NCBI GenBank assembly: GCA_050303815.1
Contig: JBNLCM010000004.1
Coordinates: 37,007-101,006 of the forward strand
DNA: 64,000 bases
Direction of reading: 5' to 3'
DNA from: Cognatazoarcus sp050303815
GTDB lineage: Bacteria > Pseudomonadota > Gammaproteobacteria > Burkholderiales > Rhodocyclaceae
The position numbers were made by a program, and so were the translations under genes. Below are positions 36,301 to 44,353 of the stretch, piece by piece. Below the pieces are notes generated by a model, which was given only the letters and a program-made list of their open reading frames with translations, was not told where the DNA came from and made no database searches. The first letter of the stretch is position 1; the number at the start of each line of letters is the position of its first letter.

Positions 36301-37912
36301 CGTCGGCCAACTGCGCCTCGGCGAAATCGACCGGCAGCAAGGCCGCCGTGTTTCGCCGCAACTGCGACACCTGGCTCTGACCGAAGAGGCGTTCCGCCGC
36401 GCGGTTGAAGATCACGTAGCGCCGATCGGCATCCTTGACCATCAAGGGGAGCGGGAGGAGATCGACCAGGCGGGCCAGAAACGCATCGGAGCGCTCGATC
36501 CGCGCCTCACGCTCCCGCAACTCGGTGACATCGGACACCGAGCCGGCAATCCTCACGACCCGGCCGATGGCATCCCGCTCCAGCTTGGCCCGAACACGGT
36601 ACCGCAGCTCGGTGCCATCGGCCGTCGCCAGGCCCACTTCGACATCCAGTGTTTCTGCGCCCTCCATCATCGTCCGGAGGGCCGCGATCAGGATTCGACG
36701 GTCGGTCCGCGCCAGGCAGCCCAGCATGCCACGCAACGTTGCGGCGCCAAGCCACCCACCAGACCGCAACAGGACCCGACAATGTTCGGAGAGGTAGATC
36801 TGCTCGGGGCCGCGAGTCCACTCCCAGATCCCCTCCGCCGCGGCGTCCATCGCCAGCGCGAAGCGCCGCTCGCTGGCTTGCAGGTCGGCGGTCATTTCGC
36901 GCGCGATCAACACGGCGCGGTCACGCGAACTGCTCATCAGGAAAGAAAGCCAGCCCATCACGGCCGACAGGGCGGCGCCCAGCAAGGCCACCGCGATCGT
37001 CGTCGTGCCGGTCTCGATCGCAGCCTGTCCATGGAAACTGATCTGATAGATCCGCCCACCCAGCTCCATCGTCCGCTCGGCCCCTTCGATCAGAGGGGCA
37101 TCGCGGCTGCCGTCGAAGACGACCTCGGGCAACTCGACACTCATGTCGACGACGCGAATACCGATGCGCTGCGTCGCGCCCACGTCCAGATCGGGTATCA
37201 GGGCGCCGAACCGCACGGCCACCATGACCAGCGCGCGGGGGCCGGACAGCAGGCCCTTCGGTGCCTGGGGAGCGTCGGGGCGGAAGAAGACCGGGTGCAA
37301 CCACGCCACCTCGAGCTGGCCGGGCAAGGCGACCCGGTACAGCCGGAGCGGCGCGGTCAGGACCGAACTGCGGCTGGCGATGGCCTTGGCGATCCCGTCG
37401 CTCATCTGTCTCTGCGCAGCGAGATTGGCGCTGACCAGATCGCGGTTCGCGGCACTGTCCGGCGCAACGAACTGCAAGTGCAGGTCCGTACTGCCGACGC
37501 CACGCCCGGCGGACGCATCGCGGCCGATGAGGCCGATCGCCGCGATCCCACCCCGACTCTCCAGTTCGGCCGCCGACAGGGAGACAAAGCGCTGCCATTC
37601 GTCCGCCGTGACCCGCTCGGAGGCATCGACAAAGGCACTGGCCGCCAGCAGGAACAGTCGCAGATCCCCGAAGCGCGTCTCGAGGCGCTCCTGCATGTCG
37701 GCAATCGCCGACGCCAGTTCGCGGGACTCGTTGGCGGTATCCGAGGCCACCAGCCGGAATGTGACCAGCAGGGTCAGCGCGGCGCAGGCGGCGAACACCA
37801 GCAGAGCGACCAGTGCAGACCGGTTCGCGCCGTCTGATGTCACCTGGCCGGCCGATGGCAAACGCATGCGGGAGGCACTACCAAGCCGGGACTCGGGAAC
37901 AAAGAAACGCAT
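33389..37912 (-). CDS. CHASE / seven-PAS sensor histidine kinase
   Basis: A 1507-residue membrane kinase, unusually large for a non-hybrid one. The first helix (about 33-55) and the second (about 303-325) flank a periplasmic CHASE domain (for example IAAIGLIGRDASAGRGVG). Seven PAS/PAC units then follow from about residue 345 to 1235, recognisable by closing motifs such as VSDVTELRERE, VTDVTPLRHAE, VEDVTEARR, IRRITERKR, ARDITARKR, HTDISEQRR and ATDVTELKQ. A coiled linker leads to HisKA with LANMSHELRTPMHAI and an HATPase ending in GGTGLGLAISREIVEAQGG. No receiver domain is present. ATG 37912 has AAGG upstream, inside a perfect dyad; ATG 37867 is the alternative. Confidence 0.92.
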   Translation of the reverse strand: MRFFVPESRLGSASRMRLPSAGQVTSDGANRSALVALLVFAACAALTLLVTFRLVASDTANESRELASAIADMQERLETRFGDLRLFLLAASAFVDASERVTADEWQRFVSLSAAELESRGGIAAIGLIGRDASAGRGVGSTDLHLQFVAPDSAANRDLVSANLAAQRQMSDGIAKAIASRSSVLTAPLRLYRVALPGQLEVAWLHPVFFRPDAPQAPKGLLSGPRALVMVAVRFGALIPDLDVGATQRIGIRVVDMSVELPEVVFDGSRDAPLIEGAERTMELGGRIYQISFHGQAAIETGTTTIAVALLGAALSAVMGWLSFLMSSSRDRAVLIAREMTADLQASERRFALAMDAAAEGIWEWTRGPEQIYLSEHCRVLLRSGGWLGAATLRGMLGCLARTDRRILIAALRTMMEGAETLDVEVGLATADGTELRYRVRAKLERDAIGRVVRIAGSVSDVTELREREARIERSDAFLARLVDLLPLPLMVKDADRRYVIFNRAAERLFGQSQVSQLRRNTAALLPVDFAEAQLADDAYVLTKGLPTSRELEYTLGDGDRKALQVRKAPITDVTGEPAVLTVITDVTPLRHAEAELRSSLEEFNALFDNAPLGLALMAEDGRVMRANPSYCRIAGQEEAALKRTRLTELTSPVDARLAEELLADVVRVGHIGPIDWEMLRPDGGRVTTRLSIAHFQNVLRQGRMWGIVEDVTEARRTELALKRADATHRSILRAIPDVLVQLDQDMRFVSYHAPSGTGDGELDAEGIVGRLLEEVLAPDAAGRFREASQAALEGNRLLVREYAAEDEAGDEQEYELRAVPTGDGGVLLVIRRITERKRAERELANQERFLNALFSAMPDMVWFKDRDGRFRYCNPVFGRLLCAPVERLLGTTDYDYFPVEVADGFRERDHAAELAARPLIDEEEIPFPNGTVWQAETTKVAVLDGDGNISGVLGMARDITARKRSEEALRTSEARWQFALEGAGDGVWDWNARTNEVFFSARWCQMLGYRADEIDSSLEEWKQRVHPDDLTYVLGALDDYIAGRIGHYKTEHRVRHRDGHYVWILDRGRIVERDEEGRPTRLIGTHTDISEQRRAEAALRESEARFRRLADSAPVLIWMLTPDARVSYLNRTWLEFTGTQLIDGLGGGWLNSVHPDDRVRCASAEHLGIEQQRAFGMEFRLRAAGGDYRWMIATSEPVFDVDGSLHGFIGSATDVTELKQAGDELKRHRDELSEMVQEQTRDLRAAKEAAEAANIAKSQFLANMSHELRTPMHAILSYAKLGESRADRSDPAKLRDYFARVRQSGDRLLELLNDLLDLAKLESGRLVLNMASHDLRAIVDDALHEFDALLSSRHLVVQFESEPEALPVDCDAVRTGQVVRNLLSNAVKFTPESGKIGVMLSLVELRRGRRRGDLRDGRWARLVVTDSGIGIPESELEAIFDKFVQSSKTRDGSGGTGLGLAISREIVEAQGGRISASNRPEGGACFEMLLPLPEPPDDNEENKPSE

Positions 37913-37918
37913 TCACGC

Positions 37919-37942
37919 CTTAACGGCGTGCAAGGCGTTAAG
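37919..37942. promoter_or_regulatory. 24-base dyad just before the large kinase gene
   Basis: CTTAACG (37919-37925) and CGTTAAG (37936-37942) form a perfect 7-base inverted repeat 10 bases apart; the spacer is itself partly symmetric (GCGTGCAAGG). One arm contains the AAGG ribosome site of the kinase. It could be a repressor operator or a hairpin controlling translation. The spacer to the DUF2892 gene (37913-38034) holds nothing else I recognise. Confidence 0.4.
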
Positions 37943-38034
37943 TTGAGCCGACTCGCCTGCCCGTCCGAGCCCCCCCGGATGGACATCGGGTGCGCGAACC
38001 GAAGGCCCGGGCACCCGCCTGTCCTGACGCGCGA

Positions 38035-38259
38035 TCAGGCGCAGCCGATCGAATCCTTGACGCCGAATCTGCGCAGGATGTTCTCGAGCGGACAGAACTT
38101 CGTAAAGCCGCTCTGGAAGAGGTTGGCGCCGACGAACGCGGTAAACCAGAGGAAGTTCTGGCTGACGAACAAGGGCGAGCCCTCGACGCCGAGCGCGAGC
38201 GAGATGAGGACAAAGGCGCCCGCGAAGATGCGAACGAACTGGTTGACGGTCAGATTCAT
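38035..38259 (-). CDS. DUF2892 (YgaP-type) membrane protein
   Basis: A 74-residue protein with two helices (about 8-24 and 34-50) and the family pattern MNLTVNQFVRIFAGAFVLIS ... CPLENILRRFGV. The same domain forms the C-terminus of the E. coli rhodanese YgaP, and stand-alone versions accompany sulfur or metal detoxification genes. The ATG at 38259 overlaps the stop of the RND pump gene as ATGA, with GGAG upstream, so it is the third gene of the adaptor-pump operon. Two cysteines (C56 and C73) are conserved-looking. Confidence 0.85.
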   Translation of the reverse strand: MNLTVNQFVRIFAGAFVLISLALGVEGSPLFVSQNFLWFTAFVGANLFQSGFTKFCPLENILRRFGVKDSIGCA

Positions 38260-41200
38260 GACTGAGCTCCTTCAAGATCGGCCTTCGCCTCGCGCTTGTG
38301 GCGGGCCGCGTAATAGAGAACCGGGATCACCACCAGGGTCAGCACGGTGGAGACGAAGATGCCGAAGATCAGGCTGATCGCAAGCCCGTTAAAGATCGGA
38401 TCATCGAGAATGAAGAGCGCGCCGATCATGGCCGCCAGCGCGGTCAGTCCGATCGGCTTGGCACGTACGCTGGCAGCTCGGATCACGGCCTCGGCAAACG
38501 CCATGCCCTGCGCCCGCTGGTGATTGATGAAGTCCACCAGCAGGATGGAGTTGCGCACGATGATGCCGGCGAGGGCGATCATGCCGATCATCGACGTGGC
38601 GGTGAAATGCGAACCCAGCAATGCGTGGCCCGGCATCACGCCGATCACGGTGAGGGGAATCGGCGCCATGATGATCAGGGGCACCAGATAGCTCTTGAAC
38701 TGGGCCACGACGAGCAGGTAGATCAGGATCAGCCCGACGGCATAGGCAATGCCCATGTCGCGGAAGGTTTCGTACGTGACCTGCCATTCCCCATCCCACT
38801 TGATGCTGTAGCCCGCGTAGGGATCGGCCGGCTGCGAGATGAAATACTCATCCACTGCGCCCGCCAGGCGAGGCCCATCGAGCACGAGGTCCGCGATCGC
38901 GCGACGCATGTCGAACATGCCATAGAGCGGCGAATCGAGGACACCACCCATGTCACCCGTCACATACACCACGGGCAGCAGGTCCTTGTGATAGATCACC
39001 TGCTCGCGCTGGCTCGGGCGCTCCTGCACGACCTCGGAGATGGGCACCAGGTGGCCGTCCCGTGCACGCACCCGCATCGCCAGAAGTTCGTCGAGGCGCG
39101 ACTGCCGCGCGCTGGGCAGCTGCACATGCACGGGCACCTCGTACTTGTTGTCGCTGCCATGCACCGGTGTAACGGACTCGCCGGCAAGGCCGAGTCGCAG
39201 GACATCCACGACATCGGCCTGGGCAACACCGATCAGCGCCGCCCGGGCCTGGTCGACCCGCAGCACGACCTTGGGTGCCACTTCGTCGATGGCGTCGTCA
39301 ACCGCAATGATGTCGGGGGTTGTCTCGAATACCCCGCGAATCCGGCGAGCCACCTCGATCTGCCCCGCATAGTCGGGGCCATAGACCTCGGCCACGATCG
39401 GCGCCATCACCGGTGGCCCCGGCGGCACCTCGACCACCCGCGCATTGCCGCCATGAAGCCGGCCGATCTCGGCGACCCGCTCCCGCACGGCGATGGCTAC
39501 CTCGTGACTCGATCGATCACGGTGGTGCTTGTCCGCCAGGTTGACCTGAATGTCGCCCAGTTCGGGCGCGGCGCGCAGGTAATACTGCCGTACCAGGCCG
39601 TTGAAGTTGATCGGACTGGCGGTGCCGGCGTAGGTCTGGTAGTCCGTCACCTCCGGCACCTCGCCCAGGTAATCACCAATTTCCTGCAAGACCCGCTGAG
39701 TCTGTTCCACCGGAGTTCCCACCGGCATATCGACCACCACCTGAAACTCGCTCTTGTTGTCGAGGGGCAGCATCTTCAGGGCCACCAGCTTGACAACCGC
39801 CAACGACACGGACCCTGCGATCAGGACCAGGATCAGCAGCCATAACAGCCCGCGGTTGCGGCGCCCGCGACGGACGTCCAGCAGCGGTCCCATGATGCGC
39901 CGGAAGACGCGATCGAGCGACGAGGTCATGCGGTCCTCACCGTCGGCGTGGATCGGCGCCTTGCGAAGCATCAGTTGCGCGAGCCAGGGGGTCACCACGA
40001 AGGCGACCGCCAGCGAGATGAACATGCCCATCGACGAGTTGATCGGGATCGGGCTCATGTACGGTCCCATCAGCCCGCTCACGAAGGCCATCGGCAGAAG
40101 GGCCGCAATCACCGTGAACGTGGCCAGGATCGTGGGGCCGCCGACTTCGTCCACGGCGCCGGGGATCAGCTGCCACAGGGGCTTCTTCGGCTCGAGCACG
40201 TGGTGTCGGTGGATGTTCTCGACCACCACGATGGCGTCATCCACGAGGATGCCGATCGAGAAGATCAGCGCAAACAGGCTGACCCGGTTGAGCGTGAATC
40301 CCCACGCCCACGATGCAAACAGCGTGGCCGCCAGCGTCAATGCCACGGCAAGGCCGACGATCAGCGCCTCGCGCCAGCCGAGCGCGAGGAACACCAGGGC
40401 CACCACGGCGGAGGTGGCAAACACCAGCTTGGCGATCAGCTTCTCGGCCTTGTCCGAGGCGGTCTTGCCGTAGTTTCGGGTGACCGTCACCTCGACGCCA
40501 TCAGGAATGACGGTGTTCTTCAGCGACTCGGCTCGCGCGATCACGGCATCCGCCACATCGGAGGCATTGGCGCCGGGCTTCTTGGAGATCGACAGCGTCA
40601 CCGCCGGGAAAGTCCCCTGCGGACCGATACCCCGCTGCCCGGCGGCCTGGCCGGTGCCGAACCACACGTACTGGCGGTTCTCGCCGGGCCCATCCGTCAC
40701 TTCGGCCACATCGCGCATGAAGACCGGCTTGCCCCCATTGGTTCCGACCACCAGCCGGCGGACATCATCGGCCGACTCCAGGTAGGTGCCCGTCTGGATC
40801 AGCACATCCCGGTTGTCCGCGGTCAGCGTGCCGGCGGGCAAGGAGGCGTTGGAGATCTGAAGCGCCGCCTTGAGGTCCTGGGCCGTGACGCCGGACGCGT
40901 TCATCCGCTCGGTCATCATCTCGACCTTCACCACGTGGCCGGGGCCGCCAATGGTGGTGACGTCACGCGTCCCGTCAATGCGCTTGATCTCGACCTCGGT
41001 CGCGCGGGCAACCTGCTGCAGCTCGAAGCCCGAGCGCACCGGATCATCGGTCCAGAAGGTCAGCGCCACAATGGGCACATCGTCGATGCCCTTGGGCTTG
41101 ACGATCGGCTTCATCACGCCCAGCTGGGGCGAGAGCCAGTCGCTGTGGGAGTCGATCGTGTCGTACAGGCGAACCAGCGCATCATTGCTCTTGACGCCCA

Positions 41201-41519
41201 CCTCGAACTGTACGGTGATCACCGCCATGCCCGGCCGCGACACCGAGTACACGTGCTCGACGCCCGCGATCCGCGACAGGACCTGCTCGCCAGGCCGGGA
41301 AACGAGGGCTTCCACGTCGCGCGCCGACGCCCCCGGAAAGGGCACCAGTACGTTGGCCATGGTCACGTCGATCTGCGGCTCTTCCTCTTTCGGCGTGATC
41401 AGGGTAGCGAAGATGCCCATCAGCAACAGAACCAGAGCCAGCAACGGCGTCAGGGCGTTCCGCTGGAAGGTCGCGGCGATTCGCCCGGAGATGCCCATCC
41501 GGTCGGTCGTGTCAGACAT
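38256..41519 (-). CDS. RND efflux pump, inner-membrane transporter
   Basis: A 1087-residue AcrB/CzcA-type proton-driven pump with 12 helices and two large periplasmic loops. The membrane charge-relay aspartate region is visible in the TM4 segment LFALIFSIGILVDDAIVVVE (two adjacent Asp), and repeat-two sequences GIIVRNSILLVDFINHQRAQ and LTVIGVMPGHALLGSHFTAT are typical. It is more like the multidrug/unclassified branch than CzcA, which has DED in TM4. ATG 41519 has GGAG seven bases upstream. It is preceded by its adaptor and followed by a DUF2892 protein; no outer-membrane TolC-type gene is in the window. Confidence 0.93.
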   Translation of the reverse strand: MSDTTDRMGISGRIAATFQRNALTPLLALVLLLMGIFATLITPKEEEPQIDVTMANVLVPFPGASARDVEALVSRPGEQVLSRIAGVEHVYSVSRPGMAVITVQFEVGVKSNDALVRLYDTIDSHSDWLSPQLGVMKPIVKPKGIDDVPIVALTFWTDDPVRSGFELQQVARATEVEIKRIDGTRDVTTIGGPGHVVKVEMMTERMNASGVTAQDLKAALQISNASLPAGTLTADNRDVLIQTGTYLESADDVRRLVVGTNGGKPVFMRDVAEVTDGPGENRQYVWFGTGQAAGQRGIGPQGTFPAVTLSISKKPGANASDVADAVIARAESLKNTVIPDGVEVTVTRNYGKTASDKAEKLIAKLVFATSAVVALVFLALGWREALIVGLAVALTLAATLFASWAWGFTLNRVSLFALIFSIGILVDDAIVVVENIHRHHVLEPKKPLWQLIPGAVDEVGGPTILATFTVIAALLPMAFVSGLMGPYMSPIPINSSMGMFISLAVAFVVTPWLAQLMLRKAPIHADGEDRMTSSLDRVFRRIMGPLLDVRRGRRNRGLLWLLILVLIAGSVSLAVVKLVALKMLPLDNKSEFQVVVDMPVGTPVEQTQRVLQEIGDYLGEVPEVTDYQTYAGTASPINFNGLVRQYYLRAAPELGDIQVNLADKHHRDRSSHEVAIAVRERVAEIGRLHGGNARVVEVPPGPPVMAPIVAEVYGPDYAGQIEVARRIRGVFETTPDIIAVDDAIDEVAPKVVLRVDQARAALIGVAQADVVDVLRLGLAGESVTPVHGSDNKYEVPVHVQLPSARQSRLDELLAMRVRARDGHLVPISEVVQERPSQREQVIYHKDLLPVVYVTGDMGGVLDSPLYGMFDMRRAIADLVLDGPRLAGAVDEYFISQPADPYAGYSIKWDGEWQVTYETFRDMGIAYAVGLILIYLLVVAQFKSYLVPLIIMAPIPLTVIGVMPGHALLGSHFTATSMIGMIALAGIIVRNSILLVDFINHQRAQGMAFAEAVIRAASVRAKPIGLTALAAMIGALFILDDPIFNGLAISLIFGIFVSTVLTLVVIPVLYYAARHKREAKADLEGAQS

Positions 41520-41529
41520 GGCCGGACTC

Positions 41530-42564
41530 CTAGCGGGCAACACCGCGCTTGAGCGCGATGCCAGCCTTCACCGCGTCGGTGGCGACCGACTCTTCGGGTG
41601 CCAGCCCCGCCAGCACCTCGATCCGGCCGTCAGAGAGCATCTCGCCCAGCCGGACCTGACGCAGGACGAAGCGTCCGTCCTCTCGCTGAACATAGACACC
41701 CGTGATTTCACCCCGACGAACGACCGCGTCAGGCGGCACGCCGATTCGGTTCTGCTCCCCTGTCGCGAAGTGCACGCGCGCGAAGGTGCCGGGCAGCACG
41801 CCAGCGAACTCGGCGGGCAATCCGACCCGCGCCTGCACCGTGTGGGTCCGGGGATCGGCGGTCGGGATCAACTCGACCGTGGTGGCATCCACCCACCGCC
41901 CGGTGTCCGGGAACTCGACCCGTGCGCTGAGCGGGCCGCGCTTCAGCGCCTCGAGGCGGGACTGGGGCAGGTCGGCCACAACCCGCATCCAGGCCGGATC
42001 GTAGATTGTCAGCAAGGCACGGCCGGGCTGCGCCATCTCGCCCGGCTGCGCGTCACGACGGGCGACGATGCCATCCATCGGGGCTGCGAGGCTCGCGAAT
42101 CCGCGGGCAACGGTGGCCTGGCCCTTGCCAGCCTCGGCCGCACGTAGCGACGCCTCCGCGGCACGCAGTGCGGCTTCGGCCTGGTCGAGCGCCGCCTGAC
42201 TGATGAACTTCTGTTCGAACAGGCCTTGCGTGCGCTCGTACTGGGCCCGCGCGTTGATGGCGGTGGCCCGGGCCTGCTCGACCTGGGCCTCGGCGCCGGC
42301 TACCGCCTGAGTGGCCTGGGCGGCGTCGATCCGGATCACCAGGTCGCCGCGCCGGACGCGGTCTCCCGCGTCGACGGACATTTCCAGAATCCGGCCCTGG
42401 GTTTGCGCCGCGAGTGTCGCACTGCGGACGGCTTCGACGAGCCCTTCGGCGGGGTAGGCCGCGAGAACGGGGCGGGCATCGACGCGGACGGCCTCGGGCG
42501 ATTCGGCATGCGCCGGCAAGGTCAGAGCCGCGGTGAACAGGATGAGAGCGAGCGGAGTCTTCAT
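41530..42564 (-). CDS. RND efflux periplasmic adaptor (membrane fusion protein)
   Basis: A 344-residue HlyD/AcrA-like adaptor. The signal peptide (MKTPLALILFTAALTLPAHA) is followed by a lipoyl-type half-motif (GRILEMSVDAGDRVRRGDLV), an alpha-hairpin rich in Ala/Glu (about 85-150), the second lipoyl half (ASLAAPMDGIVARRDAQPGE) and beta-barrel domains. There is no lipobox cysteine, so it is soluble or signal-anchored. ATG 42564 has no ribosome site; directly upstream is an AT-rich 22-base dyad, and the GTG at 42588 is a weaker alternative. Its stop lies 11 bases before the pump ATG. Confidence 0.92.
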   Translation of the reverse strand: MKTPLALILFTAALTLPAHAESPEAVRVDARPVLAAYPAEGLVEAVRSATLAAQTQGRILEMSVDAGDRVRRGDLVIRIDAAQATQAVAGAEAQVEQARATAINARAQYERTQGLFEQKFISQAALDQAEAALRAAEASLRAAEAGKGQATVARGFASLAAPMDGIVARRDAQPGEMAQPGRALLTIYDPAWMRVVADLPQSRLEALKRGPLSARVEFPDTGRWVDATTVELIPTADPRTHTVQARVGLPAEFAGVLPGTFARVHFATGEQNRIGVPPDAVVRRGEITGVYVQREDGRFVLRQVRLGEMLSDGRIEVLAGLAPEESVATDAVKAGIALKRGVAR

Positions 42565-42586
42565 GTATATCAGTATATTCTTATAC
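42565..42586. promoter_or_regulatory. AT-rich dyad abutting the efflux adaptor start (candidate operator/promoter)
   Basis: GTATA (42565-42569), TATA in the middle (42574-42577) and TATAC (42582-42586) make a 22-base dyad with about 8-base periodicity in an otherwise GC-rich region. It touches the adaptor ATG, leaving no room for a ribosome site. ArsR/BigR-type repressors use AT-rich dyads of this size, and BigR operons contain DUF2892 proteins, so such a repressor is a plausible but unproven ligand. No regulator gene adjoins. Confidence 0.45.
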
Positions 42587-42655
42587 ACGGACAGGTCAAG
42601 CGCCTCTCACGCCTGTGTGACCGTGGTCACACGCATCGAATCCAGTTCCATCGAA

Positions 42656-43111
42656 TCATCCGCCTGCCCGCACGGCAAGCGCCTCGACCACATTGCCGGG
42701 AGAACGATAGTTCAGGGAGGCAAAACAGGTCTCGCGCGCTATGGCGATTCCTCGCCCGTTCGGGGCCGAAGAGCGCGCAGGATCCGGACGCAACCACGGA
42801 CGCCAGTCAAATCCGTGGCCCTGATCCTCGATCACGAAGCAAACGAGGTCGGGCAACCGGGTCAGGGTCACGCGCACGCGCAGGTCAGGCCGGGCGGCCA
42901 GGCGCTGCGCCAACTCCGCCTCCAGGCGGCCGGCCGCGAGCAACTGCCGCTTGCGCTCGAAACCCAAGCCCAGGTTGCCGTGTTCGATGCCATTCGTCAG
43001 CAGTTCGGCGAGGCCGATCGCGACTTCGCGTGGACGCGCGCAACCCACGGCCAGATGCTCCGCCAGCGGCAGCACCTCCCGCGGGTGGTGCACCGGGAAC
43101 ACCTCGCTCAC
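42656..43111 (-). CDS. stand-alone HATPase (anti-sigma/RsbW-like) domain protein
   Basis: A 151-residue protein that consists almost only of a histidine-kinase-like ATPase domain: N-box ELLTNGIEHGNLGLGFE, G1 box FVIEDQGHGFDWRPW and NGRGIAIARE. The signature EDQGxGFxW...PNGRGIA is shared with the C-terminal domain of the receiver-HATPase protein at 32497-33387, so the two are paralogues. There is no HisKA or receiver. It starts with GTG 43111, overlapping the stop of the CbiX-like gene as GTGA. It may be a serine kinase or antagonist in the same partner-switching pathway. Confidence 0.82.
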   Translation of the reverse strand: MSEVFPVHHPREVLPLAEHLAVGCARPREVAIGLAELLTNGIEHGNLGLGFERKRQLLAAGRLEAELAQRLAARPDLRVRVTLTRLPDLVCFVIEDQGHGFDWRPWLRPDPARSSAPNGRGIAIARETCFASLNYRSPGNVVEALAVRAGG

Positions 43112-43503
43112 GGCTTCCCCAGCGTCGAGCGGGCGAAGTCCGCCATGGCAGCGAGCACCCCGTCATCCTCCCCGACGGGCGGAACCAGCCGGATCCTGAC
43201 CCCCGGGTGGCGACGACTTGCCACTTCGATCAGACCCGGCACGTCGCGCTTCAGATGTCCCCCCTGCGCCAGAAAGACGGGCACCACGACGATCTCGGCC
43301 ACGCCCTCGCCGACGAGCCCGTCGACCGCATCGTCGAGGCTCGGCGCCATGAACTCCAGGAATGCCACCACCGCCTTCACCGGCGGCTCGCCGCCTGTCA
43401 GGCACGCGGCAAGCCGGCGTACCGGACCCGCCCATTCGGGGTCGCGCGCGCCGTGAGCAAACAGTACGATGGCCCGGGTCGAAAATGCGCCTGTGTCGAT
43501 CAT
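43108..43503 (-). CDS. CbiX-like sirohydrochlorin chelatase domain protein
   Basis: A 131-residue short CbiX-type (CbiXS) protein with the N-terminal metal/tetrapyrrole histidine in VLFAHGARDPEW (His17) and the segment EIVVVPVFLAQGGHLKRDVP, which carries the second conserved histidine. It would insert cobalt, nickel or iron into sirohydrochlorin; no other tetrapyrrole genes are near. ATG 43503 stands only six bases from the ATG of the divergent M23 peptidase gene, so at least one promoter must lie inside the other gene. Its stop overlaps the HATPase gene. Confidence 0.85.
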   Translation of the reverse strand: MIDTGAFSTRAIVLFAHGARDPEWAGPVRRLAACLTGGEPPVKAVVAFLEFMAPSLDDAVDGLVGEGVAEIVVVPVFLAQGGHLKRDVPGLIEVASRRHPGVRIRLVPPVGEDDGVLAAMADFARSTLGKP

Positions 43504-43509
43504 TGCCCA

Positions 43510-44346
43510 ATGTCCAAGATGCTCTGTCGAAGCCTGATTCTTGTGGTGTTCGCGTGTCTCGCGCAAGTCGGCTCGGGTGCCGAGGCCACGTCGCACCCGG
43601 GCGGGGTGTTGCGAATGCCCCTGGCGCCCGCCCAAGCCGCTGCGCCGCAGGTAAGCTTTCTCGGCCAGCGGGTGCTGGTTCATCGCCACGGCGGGATGTG
43701 GGAAGCCGTGGTCGGCATTCCCCTAGATGCCGAGCCGGGCTGGATGAACCTAGAGGCCCGTTCGACCGACGGCGAGACTCGCGCCCTCCCCTTTACGATC
43801 GAATCCCATGACTATCCGGTCCAGCACCTGACCGTCCGCAACAAGCGCCATGTCAATCCGAACCCGCAGGATCTCGAGCGCTACCGTCGGGAGCGGGAGG
43901 CCCAGGACCAGGCCAAGCGGGCGTGGCGAGAGGTCGCGCCGCCCACGATCGCGCTGCGCATGCCAGTCACCGGACGCCGTTCGTCCGCCTTCGGCCTGCG
44001 CCGCACCTTCAATGGCGAACCGCGCAATCCCCACAGCGGCCTCGACGTCGCCGTGCCCGTGGGCACGCCCGTCAAGGCGCCAGCGGCCGGCCGGGTCACG
44101 CTGACCGGTGACTATTTCTTCAATGGCCGGACCCTTTTCATCGATCATGGCCAGGGGCTGATCAGCATGCTCTGTCACCTGTCACGCATCGACGTGGCCA
44201 TCGGAGACGAGGTGCCCGCCGGCGCGGTCATCGCCCGCTCTGGCGCGACCGGTCGGGCGACGGGGCCCCACGTCCATTGGTCGGTCTTCCTCAATGGCAC
44301 CGCTGTCGATCCGGAAGCCCTCGTGGAGACCCGCGACGCACCGTGA
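43510..44346 (+). CDS. exported M23 (LytM-type) metallopeptidase
   Basis: A 278-residue secreted endopeptidase acting on peptidoglycan cross-links or an activator of amidases. The signal peptide is CRSLILVVFACLAQVGSGAEA; an N-terminal beta-rich domain (about 45-115) and a charged linker (RYRREREAQDQAKRAWREV) precede the M23 domain. Zinc ligands are visible in NPHSGLDVAVPVG (HxxxD) and GPHVHWSV (HxH). The start is ATG 43510 or ATG 43519; neither has a clear ribosome site. It is head to head with the cbiX-like gene and convergent with tcdA, eight bases away. Confidence 0.9.
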   Translation: MSKMLCRSLILVVFACLAQVGSGAEATSHPGGVLRMPLAPAQAAAPQVSFLGQRVLVHRHGGMWEAVVGIPLDAEPGWMNLEARSTDGETRALPFTIESHDYPVQHLTVRNKRHVNPNPQDLERYRREREAQDQAKRAWREVAPPTIALRMPVTGRRSSAFGLRRTFNGEPRNPHSGLDVAVPVGTPVKAPAAGRVTLTGDYFFNGRTLFIDHGQGLISMLCHLSRIDVAIGDEVPAGAVIARSGATGRATGPHVHWSVFLNGTAVDPEALVETRDAP

Positions 44347-44353
44347 TGCCGGG

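Noticed and set aside
38298..41552. two plus-strand frames of 515 and 534 codons
   Set aside because: Both are antisense to the RND pump, whose family motifs are clear.
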